64,000 nucleotides of DNA from Nocardia cyriacigeorgica (GCF_005863245.1 NZ_VBUT01000008.1:186001-250000); one strand, 5' to 3'. Shown: positions 24,894 to 34,494, counted from the first letter of the stretch. Numbers and translations: made by a program. The notes: generated by a model from the sequence alone, not told the origin.

Positions 24894-25574
24894 ATGCTGG
24901 CCCTTCTTCTCGCCCTCGCCGGGTTCGCATTCATCGATTCCCTCGACCTGCTGCTCGTCGGCGTCACCACGGCCATCGTGTTCGACAGCAAGCTGGGGCG
25001 CAGGTCGCCGGTGCCCGGTGGATTGAGTTTCATCGCGGGCGTTTTCGCGGTCACCACGACCTTCGGGCTGCTGGCGGTGCTCGGCATCAACTTTCTGACC
25101 GGCTGGTTCGATGTCCGGCTGACTCCGACCGTCCGCGCCTGGGGTGAGCTGGCGATCGGTCTCGCGCTCATCGCCGTCGCGTGCCTGCCCGCCGGCGCGC
25201 GCGCCGAACCCCCGCCGTGGGCGACGGCGTTCCGGCGAAAACCCTGGCTGCTCGGCATCGTCGGCGTCGCCATCGGGCTGGCACAGGCGCCGACGGCCAT
25301 CCCGTATCTGGCCGGGCTGGCGATGATCTCGGCCCGCGACCCGCTGCCGCCGCTGTGGCCGGTGATCGTGGTGGCCTACTGCGCGCTCGCGCTGCTGCCG
25401 CCGCTGCTCGTGCTGGTGCTGGCGACCCGCCGCTCGCCGGGGGCGCAACGCGGCTACCGGAAAGTGGTTCGGGTGCTGAGGACATACGGTCCGGTTTCGG
25501 TCCGCGTCGTCTTCGTCGTGCTCGGCCTCGCGCTGGTCGTCGACGCCGGCGTGCACTATCGGCATCTGTGGTGA
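24894..25574 (+). CDS. GAP/SfLAP-family membrane protein
   Basis: 226 aa with six predicted TM segments in the LysE-like arrangement; the opening LALAGFAFIDSLDLLLVGV and the later IGLAQAPTAIPYLAGLAMIS are typical of the GAP (glycolipid/peptidoglycolipid addressing protein) family, best known from mycobacterial Sap and Gap proteins involved in moving surface lipids. The substrate here is unknown. It lies just upstream of menG in the same direction, 71 bp apart, and may be co-transcribed. Confidence 0.82.
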   Translation: MLALLLALAGFAFIDSLDLLLVGVTTAIVFDSKLGRRSPVPGGLSFIAGVFAVTTTFGLLAVLGINFLTGWFDVRLTPTVRAWGELAIGLALIAVACLPAGARAEPPPWATAFRRKPWLLGIVGVAIGLAQAPTAIPYLAGLAMISARDPLPPLWPVIVVAYCALALLPPLLVLVLATRRSPGAQRGYRKVVRVLRTYGPVSVRVVFVVLGLALVVDAGVHYRHLW

Positions 25575-25645
25575 GCCGCACGGGTAACCGAGGCAACACC
25601 GGTGCGCGCATCGATACGCGCGAGCGGGCGGTTAATGTCGGTGGC

Positions 25646-26350
25646 GTGGCGAAAACACACTCGGTCCGGGCCTCGCTGGACAAGCAGCCCAATGAGGTCG
25701 CGGCGATGTTCGACGAGGTCGCGCAGCGGTACGACTCCACCAATATCCTCATCTCCGGCGGCCAGGACTGGTACTGGCGGCGGGAGACGCGCAAGGCGAT
25801 CGCGCCGCGCCCGGGCGAGCGGGTGCTCGACCTCGCCGCGGGCACCGGGGTGTCCACCGCGGAGTTCGCCAAGTCCGGCGCCTGGTGCGTGGCGGCCGAC
25901 TTCTCCCAGGGCATGCTGAAGGCGGGCCGGTTCCGCAATGTGCCGATGGTCGCGGGCGATGCGATGGCGCTGCCGTTCGCCGACAACTCCTTCGACGCCG
26001 TCACCATCTCCTACGGTCTGCGCAATGTCGCCGATCCGGATCTGGCGCTGCGCGAGATGCTGCGGGTGACCAAACCCGGCGGACGGCTCGTGGTGTGCGA
26101 GTTCTCGACGCCGACGGTGCCCGCGTTCCGTTCGGTCTACCGGCTGTACCTGACCAAGATCCTGCCGCAGATCGCCAAGGTCGCCAGCAGCAATCCCGAG
26201 GCCTACGCCTACCTCGCCGAATCCATTCCGGACTGGTCGAATCAGCGTCAGCTGGCGCTGCGGATCGCCGATGCGGGCTGGTCGGGGGTCAAATGGCGCA
26301 ACCTGAGCTTGGGGGCGGTGGCCTTGCACCGGGCCTACAAGCTGGGGTGA
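25646..26350 (+). CDS. menG: Demethylmenaquinone methyltransferase
   Basis: 234 aa class I SAM methyltransferase of the UbiE/MenG family (called MenH/Rv0558 in mycobacteria). FDEVAQRYDSTN starts the conserved fold, motif I is LDLAAGTG (61-68), and ISYGLRNVADPDLALREMLRVTKPGG is the UbiE signature. It performs the last methylation of menaquinone. A GTG at 25646 gives MAKTHSVRAS, the usual N-terminus; a longer open frame overlaps the membrane-protein gene and is discarded. Confidence 0.93.
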   Translation: MAKTHSVRASLDKQPNEVAAMFDEVAQRYDSTNILISGGQDWYWRRETRKAIAPRPGERVLDLAAGTGVSTAEFAKSGAWCVAADFSQGMLKAGRFRNVPMVAGDAMALPFADNSFDAVTISYGLRNVADPDLALREMLRVTKPGGRLVVCEFSTPTVPAFRSVYRLYLTKILPQIAKVASSNPEAYAYLAESIPDWSNQRQLALRIADAGWSGVKWRNLSLGAVALHRAYKLG

Positions 26351-26461
26351 TGTACGTCGCACTGCCGTGAACGCCCAGCTCACAGCGGTGGACGCGGGAC
26401 GGTGAGCGGAAACGTCATCTGCCGATAACATCGGGCAAACCAGCTGAAACCGAGCGCCGCA

Positions 26462-29400
26462 ATGATCGGTGGCATGTCCGATGCGGTGACCGACCGGCAG
26501 CCGGGCACGACCAGGACGGCGTGCTCGTACTGCGGTGTGGGCTGCGGCATCACCGTCGACACCACCCACGACGCGACCGGCGCCACCGTCATCGCCAAGG
26601 TCAGCGGCGACAAACTGCATCCATCGAACGCGGGCAGGCTGTGCACCAAGGGCGCCACCCACGCCGAACTCATGCGCACCGACGGCCGCATGCGCACCGC
26701 CTACCGCCGAGACGGCCGCGACGAGGCGCCGGTACCGATCGACGTCGACGCCGCGGTCACCGAGGCCGCCAACCGCTTGCGCGCCATCCTCGACGAGCAC
26801 GGCCCCGACGCCATCGCCCTCTACGTCTCCGGGCAGATGTCGCTGGAAGCGCAGTACCTGGCCACCAAACTCGCCAAGGGCTACCTGCGCACAGTGCACA
26901 TCGAGGCCAACTCCCGGCTGTGCATGGCGAGCGCGGGCACCGGGTACAAGCAGTCGCTCGGCGCCGACGGGCCGCCCGGCTCCTATGACGACATCGACCG
27001 CGCCGACCTGTTCTTCGTCATCGGCGCGAACATGGCCGACTGCCATCCCATCCTGTTCCTGCGGATGGCCGACCGGTTGAAGGCGGGTGCGAAGCTGATC
27101 GTGGTGGATCCGCGGCGCACCGATACCGCCGCCCGCGCCGACCTGTTCTTGCAGATCGCGCCCGGCACCGATCTGGCGCTGCTGAACGGACTGCTGCACC
27201 TGCTGGTCGAGGCGGGCGACATCGATGCCGAATTCATCGCCGAGCACACCGAGGGCTGGGCGGCGATGCCGGAATTCCTGGCCGGCTACACCCCGGAACG
27301 GGTCGCCGAGATCACCGGCCTGGCCGTCGAGGATCTGCGCACCGCGGCCCGCTGGATCGGCGAGGCGGGCGAATGGATGAGCCTGTGGACGATGGGGCTC
27401 AACCAGTCCACGCACGGCACCTGGAACACCAATGCGCTGATCAACCTGCATCTGGCCACCGGCGCGATCTGCCGTCCCGGCAGCGGTCCGTTCTCGCTGA
27501 CCGGTCAGCCCAACGCCATGGGCGGCCGGGAAATGGGGTACATGGGTCCCGGCCTGCCCGGGCAGCGCAGCGTGCTCAACCCCGCCGACCGGACGTTCGT
27601 GGAGACCGCGTGGGGCCTGGAACCCGGCACCATTCGCGCCGAAGCCGGGCCCGGCACCATCGACATGTTCCGCGGCCTGTCCGCCGGCACCATCAAGGCT
27701 GCCTGGATCATCTGCACCAATCCCGTGGCGACGGTGGCCAATCGGAAGACCGTCATCGGTGGCCTGGAGGCGGCCGAGTTGGTGATCGCGCAGGACGCCT
27801 ACACCGACACCGCCACCAACGCCTACGCCGATCTGCTGCTGCCCGCCACGCTGTGGGCCGAGGCCGACGCGGTGATGGTGAATTCCGAACGCAACGTCAC
27901 GCTGTTGCAGAGTTCGGTGCCGCCTGCGGGTGACGCCCGCCCGGATTGGCAGTTGATCGCGCAGGTGGCGACCGCCATGGGTTTCTCCGGCTTCGATTTC
28001 ACTTCGAGCGCGGAGGTTTTCGAGGAGATCAGGCAGTTCGCGAATCCGGCGACCGGCTATGACCTGCGCGGGATGAGCTACGAACGGTTGCGCGAGGGGC
28101 CGATGCAGTGGCCGTGCCCCGACCCCGGGCAGCGCCGCAACCCGATCCGCTACGTCAACGACGGCGTGAGCCAAACGGAGTTCGTCGACGCCGACGGGCA
28201 CCGTCCCCGATTGGCCTTCCCGACGCCGAGCCGTCGCGCGGTGTTCTGGCCGCGGCCGCATCTGCTGCCCGAGGAGATGCCCGACGACGACTACCCATTC
28301 CTGCTCAATACCGGTCGCCTGCAACATCAGTGGCATTCGATGACCAAGACCGGGCGCATCGACAAGCTCAACAAACTCAACGGCGAACCGTTCGTCGAAA
28401 TCCACCCCGACGATGCCCGCACCCTCGAACTGGCCCCCGGCGATCAACTCGAGATCACCTCGCGCCGCGGCCGGGCCGTGCTGCCCGCCCGGATCAGCGA
28501 CCGGGTGCGCCCTGGCGACTGCTTCGCGCCCTTCCACTGGAACGACGAACAGGGGGAGTACCTGACCATCAACGCCGTCACCAATGACGCCGTCGACGCC
28601 GATTCGCTGCAACCGGAGTTCAAGGCGTGCGCGGTCGCCTTGCGTCGCGTTGCTCCGGTCGCCCGGCCCGCCCAGCAGGCGCCGCTCGCGCAACCGCAAG
28701 ACGGAACCCACCCGCTGGCCGCCATGCTCGGCCTAGACGCGACCGCGACACCGACGCTGAGCGAGACCGAGCGCATCTACCTCGGCGGCTATCTGGCCGC
28801 GCTGCACTCGCTGCCGGTCACCGGCCAGCCGGTGCTGCCCGCGTCGGCCCCGCTGTCGCCGCAGAGCAGGCTGTGGGTGGACGGGCTACTGGCAGGCATG
28901 TATTCCCGTGGGGGCGCTGGTGATTCGCAGGTCACCGAGCCTGCCGCGCAGCAGCGGGTGGTGACGGTGCTGTGGGCGTCGCAGACCGGCAATGCCGAAG
29001 AGTTCGCCGCGACGGCCGCGCAACGCCTCACCGAATCAGGGCTGAGCCCACGGCTGCTCGATATGGACTCCTGTGAACTCGGTGCTCTCACCGGCGACGT
29101 GCTGGTGATCAGCAGCACCTTCGGCGACGGCGGTCCGCCCGACAACGGCAGCGACTTCTGGCAGCGACTCGACGACAGCGCCACTCGGTTCACCGGTATG
29201 CGCTACGCCGTCTTCGCCCTCGGCGATTCCTCCTACGACGACTTCTGCGGCCACGGCCGCAAACTGGACGAGAAGTTCGCCGAACGCGGTGCGACCCGGC
29301 TGCTTCCGCGCGTCGACTGCGAACCCGACTTCGCCGAACCCGGCGCCGCCTGGCTGGATGAGGTGGTCGCGGTGCTCGGCGGCTCCGGCGGCGGTGCGGA

Positions 29401-30685
29401 AGCGAATCCTGTTTCGGGGCCGGGTGATTCGGTCGGATTCCCGCAGCCGGGCGGCGGCCTGGGTGCGCCCGGTGGCTCCGGCGGCACCGCGACCGCCGTG
29501 CTCGACCGCACCATTACAGCGCCTGCCTCGCAGCCCGCCCGTCGTGCCCCGGCACCGTTCAGCCGCAATGCCCCGCTGCGCGCGCCGCTGGTCCGCAACG
29601 AGGTGCTGACCAGCCCGGATTCGTCGAAAGAGGTGCGCAGGTTCGGATTCGATCTGCGCGGACTCGAGGCGAGCTACGAGGTCGGTGATTCGCTCGGGGT
29701 CTGGCCGACGAACTGTCCGTCGCTGGTGCGGGAATGGCTGGACGCGACCGGCCTGGACGGGCAGCGCACCGTCGAGGTGGATGCGACCGAGATGCCGCTG
29801 GCCGACGCGCTGCGCACCCGCTACGACATCACCAAGATCTCCCACGATCTGCTGGAATTCGTCGCCGACCGCAACCCGGACCAGCGCCTGGCCAAGCTGC
29901 TGCGCCGGGACAACCGCAACGAGCTGGCCGGCTACTTGTGGGACCGGCAGGCCGTCGACGTGCTGCGCGATTTCCCGGTGCGCGCCGACCTGGTCGAATG
30001 GCTGGGCGCGCTGAAAAAGCTGCAGCCGCGCCAGTATTCGATCTCGTCGAGCCCGCTGGTCAGCCCGGATCAGGTGGAGCTGACCGTCGGCGTGGTGCGC
30101 TACGGTGACCCGGCCGCCGCGGGTTCGGCGGCCCGGCGCGGCGGGGTCTGCTCGACCTTCCTGGCCGATCGCGCCGACACCGCCGAGGTGCCGATCTTCC
30201 TGCAACGCGCCCCGCATTTCCGTCCGCCGCTGGACCCGAGCGTGCCCATGATCATGGTCGGCCCCGGCACCGGCATCGCCCCGTTCCGCGGCTTCCTGCA
30301 CGAACGCCGCGCGCTCGGCGCCACCGGACGCAACTGGCTGTTCTTCGGCGACCAGCACGCCGCGCAGAACTTCTACTACCGCACCGAACTCGAGGACATG
30401 TTCCGCACCGGGCACCTGTCCCGGCTCGACCTCGCGTTCTCCCGCGACCAGCGGGAACGGATCTACGTGCAGCACCGGATGATCGAGCACGGCGCCGAAC
30501 TGTGGTCATGGCTGCGCGAGGGCGCCCACCTCTACGTCTGCGGTGACGCCGCCCGCATGGCCAAGGACGTCGACGACACCCTGCTCAAGCTCGCCCAGAT
30601 CCACGGCAAGCTCGACGAAGACGGAGCACTGGCCTTCAAGAAGCAGTTGATCGCCGAAAAGCGCTACGTCCGCGACGTCTACTGA
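26462..30685 (+). CDS. Assimilatory nitrate reductase fused to CysJ-like flavoprotein reductase
   Basis: 1407 aa. The N-terminal part is a NasA-type molybdoenzyme: [4Fe-4S] ligands C21, C24, C28 and C61, a likely Mo-ligating C154 in NSRLCMASAGTGY, and a molybdopterin-dinucleotide domain to about residue 720. A CysJ-like helix leads to a flavodoxin domain from about 832 (VLWASQTGNAEEFA), then FAD (RQYSISSSP, about 1190) and NADPH (GPGTGIAPFRG, about 1267) domains. It should pass electrons from NADPH to nitrate in one chain. No nitrite reductase is in the window. ATG 26462 or 26474. Confidence 0.93.
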   Translation: MIGGMSDAVTDRQPGTTRTACSYCGVGCGITVDTTHDATGATVIAKVSGDKLHPSNAGRLCTKGATHAELMRTDGRMRTAYRRDGRDEAPVPIDVDAAVTEAANRLRAILDEHGPDAIALYVSGQMSLEAQYLATKLAKGYLRTVHIEANSRLCMASAGTGYKQSLGADGPPGSYDDIDRADLFFVIGANMADCHPILFLRMADRLKAGAKLIVVDPRRTDTAARADLFLQIAPGTDLALLNGLLHLLVEAGDIDAEFIAEHTEGWAAMPEFLAGYTPERVAEITGLAVEDLRTAARWIGEAGEWMSLWTMGLNQSTHGTWNTNALINLHLATGAICRPGSGPFSLTGQPNAMGGREMGYMGPGLPGQRSVLNPADRTFVETAWGLEPGTIRAEAGPGTIDMFRGLSAGTIKAAWIICTNPVATVANRKTVIGGLEAAELVIAQDAYTDTATNAYADLLLPATLWAEADAVMVNSERNVTLLQSSVPPAGDARPDWQLIAQVATAMGFSGFDFTSSAEVFEEIRQFANPATGYDLRGMSYERLREGPMQWPCPDPGQRRNPIRYVNDGVSQTEFVDADGHRPRLAFPTPSRRAVFWPRPHLLPEEMPDDDYPFLLNTGRLQHQWHSMTKTGRIDKLNKLNGEPFVEIHPDDARTLELAPGDQLEITSRRGRAVLPARISDRVRPGDCFAPFHWNDEQGEYLTINAVTNDAVDADSLQPEFKACAVALRRVAPVARPAQQAPLAQPQDGTHPLAAMLGLDATATPTLSETERIYLGGYLAALHSLPVTGQPVLPASAPLSPQSRLWVDGLLAGMYSRGGAGDSQVTEPAAQQRVVTVLWASQTGNAEEFAATAAQRLTESGLSPRLLDMDSCELGALTGDVLVISSTFGDGGPPDNGSDFWQRLDDSATRFTGMRYAVFALGDSSYDDFCGHGRKLDEKFAERGATRLLPRVDCEPDFAEPGAAWLDEVVAVLGGSGGGAEANPVSGPGDSVGFPQPGGGLGAPGGSGGTATAVLDRTITAPASQPARRAPAPFSRNAPLRAPLVRNEVLTSPDSSKEVRRFGFDLRGLEASYEVGDSLGVWPTNCPSLVREWLDATGLDGQRTVEVDATEMPLADALRTRYDITKISHDLLEFVADRNPDQRLAKLLRRDNRNELAGYLWDRQAVDVLRDFPVRADLVEWLGALKKLQPRQYSISSSPLVSPDQVELTVGVVRYGDPAAAGSAARRGGVCSTFLADRADTAEVPIFLQRAPHFRPPLDPSVPMIMVGPGTGIAPFRGFLHERRALGATGRNWLFFGDQHAAQNFYYRTELEDMFRTGHLSRLDLAFSRDQRERIYVQHRMIEHGAELWSWLREGAHLYVCGDAARMAKDVDDTLLKLAQIHGKLDEDGALAFKKQLIAEKRYVRDVY

Positions 30686-30935
30686 CCGCCCGCCGTCACC
30701 AACATCCACCGCGCCCTCGCGCCCCCGCGCCGAGTGCTACATGAGCGAGGGAACTACTCGAACAATGCCTCAGCCATGTAGCTCTCGACGACGCGTGTGG
30801 ATTGACTGTCGGGACGGCACATCACAGCGCGGGCACGTTGAGGCGGGCACGCGCTGGTGCCGCCGCGTCGAAGCGCCTTGAAGCGCTTCCGCGTACGTGA
30901 GGAGAGCTTCGGGATGGCGCCTGTTCGAGCCCCGA

Positions 30936-31970
30936 TCAGACTGCGGGCGGGTTGAGGCGGGTGAAGTCGGGCAGGCGGTAGTACGGGTAGTACGGGTAGG
31001 GCGGGGTGACGGCGCTCGCCTTGTCCAGGCGGGCGATCTGGTCGGCGGTGAGGTTCCAGCCGATGGCGCCGAGGTTCTGGCGCAGCTGCTCCTCATTGCG
31101 GGCGCCGACGATGACGGTGGATACGGTGGGCCGGTTGAGCAGCCAGTTCAAGGCGATCTGCGGCACGGATTTGCCGGTCTCGGCGGCGATTTCGTCGAGC
31201 ACGTCGACTACGTCGTAGAGCAGTTCGTCGTTCACCGGCGGGCCTGCTTCGGCGGTCTGATGCAACCGGCTGCCTTCCGGAAGTGGTTGCCCGCGACGGA
31301 TCTTGCCGGTCAGCCTGCCCCAGCCGAGCGGGCTCCACACCACCGCGCCGACGCCTTCCTCACGGCCGAGCGGCATCAGCTCCCATTCGTAGTCGCGGCC
31401 GACCAGGGAGTAGTAGACCTGGTGCGCGACATAGCGGGTCAGGCCGTGCTTGTCGGCGGCGGCCAGCGATTTCATCAGCTGCCAGCCGGCGAAGTTCGAG
31501 GCGCCGAGGTAGCGGATCTTGCCCGCGCGCACCAGATCGTCGAGGGCGTGCAGCACCTCGTCGATCGGGGTGTGCGCGTCGAAGGCGTGCAGTTGGAACA
31601 GGTCGATGTGGTCGACGCCGAGCCGCCGCAGTGAGCCTTCCACGGCGTCGATCAGCCGAGACCTGCCGGAGCCGGCGTCGAACGGGCCGGGGCCGGTGGG
31701 CAGGCTCGCCTTGGTGGACAGCAGTAGTTGATCGCGCCGTCCCTTGATAGCCGCACCGAGAACCTCTTCCGACGCGCCGTCGGAGTAGACATCTGCGGTG
31801 TCGAACATGTTGACGCCGGCTTCGAGGCTGATGTCGACCATCCGCCGCGCCTGCGCCGCATCGGTATCACCCCACGCGATGAACAGTTCGCCGCGACCGC
31901 CGAAGGTCCCCGCACCGAAGCTCAACGCGGGGACGAGCAGACCCGAGGCACCCAACCGCCGGTACTCCAT
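30936..31970 (-). CDS. Aldo/keto reductase
   Basis: 344 aa (beta/alpha)8 NADPH-dependent oxidoreductase. The catalytic set is visible as FDTADVYSDG (Asp and Tyr), STKASL (Lys) and LFQLHAFD (His); QVYYSLVGRDYEWELMP and STVIVGARNEEQL are the cofactor loops. This is the YghZ/potassium-channel beta-like branch, acting on aldehydes or ketones of unknown identity. Divergent from a TetR gene 82 bp away, its probable regulator. Confidence 0.92.
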   Translation of the reverse strand: MEYRRLGASGLLVPALSFGAGTFGGRGELFIAWGDTDAAQARRMVDISLEAGVNMFDTADVYSDGASEEVLGAAIKGRRDQLLLSTKASLPTGPGPFDAGSGRSRLIDAVEGSLRRLGVDHIDLFQLHAFDAHTPIDEVLHALDDLVRAGKIRYLGASNFAGWQLMKSLAAADKHGLTRYVAHQVYYSLVGRDYEWELMPLGREEGVGAVVWSPLGWGRLTGKIRRGQPLPEGSRLHQTAEAGPPVNDELLYDVVDVLDEIAAETGKSVPQIALNWLLNRPTVSTVIVGARNEEQLRQNLGAIGWNLTADQIARLDKASAVTPPYPYYPYYRLPDFTRLNPPAV

Positions 31971-32052
31971 GACAACTCCTAAAGGGTCTATAGTTCCGTT
32001 AACAACTCAGAACGTACACCTGTTCGGCGGTAAATGAAACTGGAGTCCCGTT

Positions 32053-32682
32053 ATGACGGAAGATTCGACCATCCCAGGATCGGTCCGCCCAGGTGGGCGC
32101 ACCGCCAGAGTCCGAGCGGCCGTACTCGCCGTCACCGGTGATCTGCTCGCCGAACGCGGATTCGCCCATCTGGATCTGGCCGAGGTCGCCCAGCGCGCCG
32201 AGGTCGGCAAGACCACGGTCTACCGGCGCTGGCGCACCCCCACCGGCCTCATCGCCGACCTCCTGGTGGATATGGCCGAAGCACTGGGGCCACGGGTGGA
32301 GACCGGCTCGCTGCTCGGTGACCTTACCGCGATCGCCCGCCTGGCCGCGAAAACCCTCACCGACCCGCGTGAAGGCCGCCTGATCGGGGCGGTCATAGCC
32401 GCAGCCACCTGCGACGAATCCACTGCCGCTGCCCTGCGCCGCTTCTACGATGCCCGGCTCACCGAGTGGTCGGGCTGCGTCACCGACGCCATCGCCCGCG
32501 GAGAAGTCCCGCCGGGAACCGACCCGCGCGCGGTCCTCACCGCTGTCACCGGCCCGCTGTACTACCGGCGGTTGGTCAGCGGGGATCCGATCGATGACTT
32601 CGCCACTCGCACAGCCGCGGAATCGGTTGCCGAGACGGCACGGCGCGGTGGGTTCGTTCGAGATCCCGAGCCCGGTCGATAG
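32053..32682 (+). CDS. TetR/AcrR family transcriptional regulator
   Basis: 209 aa. The HTH is at about 20-60: GDLLAERGFAHLDLAEVAQRAEVGKTTVYRRWRTP; the C-terminal domain resembles TetR_C_16/AefR types. GGAG precedes the ATG by about nine bases. It is divergent from the aldo/keto reductase and likely controls it. Confidence 0.88.
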   Translation: MTEDSTIPGSVRPGGRTARVRAAVLAVTGDLLAERGFAHLDLAEVAQRAEVGKTTVYRRWRTPTGLIADLLVDMAEALGPRVETGSLLGDLTAIARLAAKTLTDPREGRLIGAVIAAATCDESTAAALRRFYDARLTEWSGCVTDAIARGEVPPGTDPRAVLTAVTGPLYYRRLVSGDPIDDFATRTAAESVAETARRGGFVRDPEPGR

Positions 32683-32747
32683 CGTTTTGCCGCGCAGTGG
32701 TTCGCGCCTCGACCTTCGTGACCGCCATCGGCTGACCTGCGGCACAC

Positions 32748-33359
32748 CTAGAACAAACCGCGCAGCGCGAGAAAGCGCAGCCCGCCGACCGCCGCCATGA
32801 CGGCGAGCACCAGGCCCGCTCGGGTGAGCTCGCCGAGGCCGGGCGCAACGAATTCGATGACGGCGAGCGCCGCGGTGCTGGTCAGCAGCCCGATCAGCGC
32901 CAGCCCGCCGCCCTGCCACTGCGCGGTCAGCCAGCTGATCCGGCCGGCCGCACGGAAGGTGATCCGGCGGTGCAGTTCGTTCGCGATCATGGTGCTCACG
33001 ATCGACCCGGCGGCATTGGCTGCCATCGGGCCCAGCCCGGCGCAGGCGAGGAACAGCAGCAGGTAGCTGATATTGCTCGCACCGCCGACCAAGGCGAAGC
33101 GGAGCAGTTGCGCGCAGGGGTGGGTACCGACCAGGGCCTGCCGGACGCGGGAGCCGTACTGCTGTGCGCCGGGCGCGGCCTGCCGGACGCTGGAGCCGTA
33201 CTGCTGCGCGCCGAGCGACGCCTGCCGGACGCGGGAGCCGTAGCGCCGTACACCGAGCGAAGCCTGCTGGACGCGGACGCCGCACAGCCGCGCGCGGCCG
33301 GCACCTGCGGGCTCAGGGCGGCTCCACGCGGTCCTGACATTCCCATCGATGCGGATCAT
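32748..33359 (-). CDS. GtrA-family membrane protein with repeat-bearing N-terminal extension
   Basis: 203 aa from the ATG at 33359. The C-terminal 120 residues form a four-TM GtrA/DPMS domain (QLLRFALVGGASNISYLLLF... ANELHRRITFRAAG... AVGGLRFLALRGLF), a family linked to polyprenyl-phosphate-sugar flipping for cell-wall glycans. The N-terminal part carries about three copies of a 14-residue repeat (RVRQASLGAQQYGS-like), encoded by a 42-bp tandem repeat. The start is uncertain: no clear Shine-Dalgarno is present and the frame stays open to 33470. Confidence 0.65.
   Translation of the reverse strand: MIRIDGNVRTAWSRPEPAGAGRARLCGVRVQQASLGVRRYGSRVRQASLGAQQYGSSVRQAAPGAQQYGSRVRQALVGTHPCAQLLRFALVGGASNISYLLLFLACAGLGPMAANAAGSIVSTMIANELHRRITFRAAGRISWLTAQWQGGGLALIGLLTSTAALAVIEFVAPGLGELTRAGLVLAVMAAVGGLRFLALRGLF
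33136..33281. repeat. 42-bp tandem repeat, about 3.5 copies
   Basis: Units begin at 33136, 33178, 33220 and a partial at 33262, each opening with GCCTGC(C/T)GGACGC. Unit length is a multiple of three, so the frame of the GtrA protein is kept. Copies differ at several positions, most in the last third, so the array is not newly expanded. Confidence 0.85.
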
Positions 33360-33430
33360 CGGGGCGCAGACGGGACCGGCGGCGGAGGCGAAGGCGGTGC
33401 TGTTCACGAGAAGAACGGTCGCCGCCCCGG

Positions 33431-33542
33431 CTGACGCCGAGCTGACGGCGGACTGACACGGCACTGGCACGGCGTGCGGCGGACGGCGTCAGCGTGCGTA
33501 TCAGGCCGGTGTCAGGTCGGTATCAGCCCGCCCGGCGACGGT
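33431..33542 (+). promoter_or_regulatory. SARP-type operator array and promoter of the second exporter
   Basis: Four CTGAC-like cores with an 11-bp period at 33431, 33442, 33453 and 33464 are followed in opposite orientation by TCAG-containing cores: CGTCAG 33487, TATCAG 33499, TGTCAG 33510 and TATCAG 33521 (steps 12, 11, 11). Eight bp after the last heptamer and one further base comes GACGGT (33537-33542), a -10-like hexamer, seven bases before the ATG at 33550. The same arrangement recurs at 38788-38843. Confidence 0.65.
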
Positions 33543-33549
33543 TGGTCCC

Positions 33550-34494
33550 ATGAACAGCACAGCAATCGCCGCCTCCGGGCTGCGCAAGTCCTACGGAGAC
33601 AAGAAAGTCCTCGACGGCATCGACCTGAATGTCGGTACGGGCACGATCTTCGCCCTGCTCGGCCCCAACGGAGCGGGCAAGACCACGACGGTGAACGTCC
33701 TGACCACCCTGCTGAAATCCGACGGCGGGACCGCCCGTGTGGCGGGCCACGATCTCGTCACCGAGACCAAGGCGGTGCGCGCGGCGATCGGCGTCACCGG
33801 ACAGTTCGCGGCGGTCGACGGCCTGCTGACCGGCGCGGAGAACCTGCGCTTGATGGCCGATCTGCACCGCTTGCGCGGCAAGGATGGCAAGCGGGTGATC
33901 GCCGACCTGCTCGAGCGTTTCGACCTGGTCGAGTCGGCGAACAAGCCGGCCGCGAGCTACTCCGGCGGTATGCGTCGCAAGCTCGACCTGGCGATGACGC
34001 TGGTCACCAAGCCGGAGATCATTTTCCTCGACGAGCCGACCACCGGCCTCGATCCGCGCAGCAGGCGCACCATGTGGGAAATCGTGCGGGAGCTGACCGA
34101 TGAGGGCGTCACCATCTTCCTCACCACCCAGTACCTCGAGGAAGCCGATCAGCTGGCCGACCGGATCGCGGTGCTCGATCAGGGGCGCATCGTCGCCGAA
34201 GGCACCGCGGAGGAACTCAAGCGTCGTGTCCCCGGCGGCCACATCCGGTTCCGGTTCGCCCACGCCGCGCAACTGGCGACGGCCGCGCAGATCCTGACCG
34301 AAGGCACCGCCGACCAGGACGCGCTCACCCTCGACGTCCCCGGCGACGGTGACTCGGCAACCCTGCGCGCCCTGCTGGACCGGCTCGCCGCGCGCACCAT
34401 CGAGGCCGAGCAGGTCTCCATCCACACCCCCGATCTCGACGACGTTTTCCTTGCCCTGACCGGGCACGCCACCACGGAGGCCGAAGCACGATGA
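33550..34494 (+). CDS. ABC exporter ATP-binding subunit (DrrA-like)
   Basis: 314 aa. Walker A GPNGAGKT (38-45), SGGMRRKLDLAM signature, Walker B IIFLDEPTTGLD, and the C-terminal DrrA extension ending in HTPDLDDVFLALTGH. It energises the permease encoded next (four-base ATGA overlap). No Shine-Dalgarno is evident and the predicted -10 lies seven bases before the ATG, so the message is probably leaderless. Predicted target of the SARP at 35616. Confidence 0.93.
   Translation: MNSTAIAASGLRKSYGDKKVLDGIDLNVGTGTIFALLGPNGAGKTTTVNVLTTLLKSDGGTARVAGHDLVTETKAVRAAIGVTGQFAAVDGLLTGAENLRLMADLHRLRGKDGKRVIADLLERFDLVESANKPAASYSGGMRRKLDLAMTLVTKPEIIFLDEPTTGLDPRSRRTMWEIVRELTDEGVTIFLTTQYLEEADQLADRIAVLDQGRIVAEGTAEELKRRVPGGHIRFRFAHAAQLATAAQILTEGTADQDALTLDVPGDGDSATLRALLDRLAARTIEAEQVSIHTPDLDDVFLALTGHATTEAEAR

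Noticed and set aside
25556..28711. 1051-codon open frame antisense to menG and the nitrate reductase
   Set aside because: No domain, composition typical of antisense frames, and the opposite strand encodes clear enzymes.
33136..33281. Possible CRISPR array in the tandem repeat
   Set aside because: Units are directly adjacent 42-mers with no unique spacers, and no cas genes are present.
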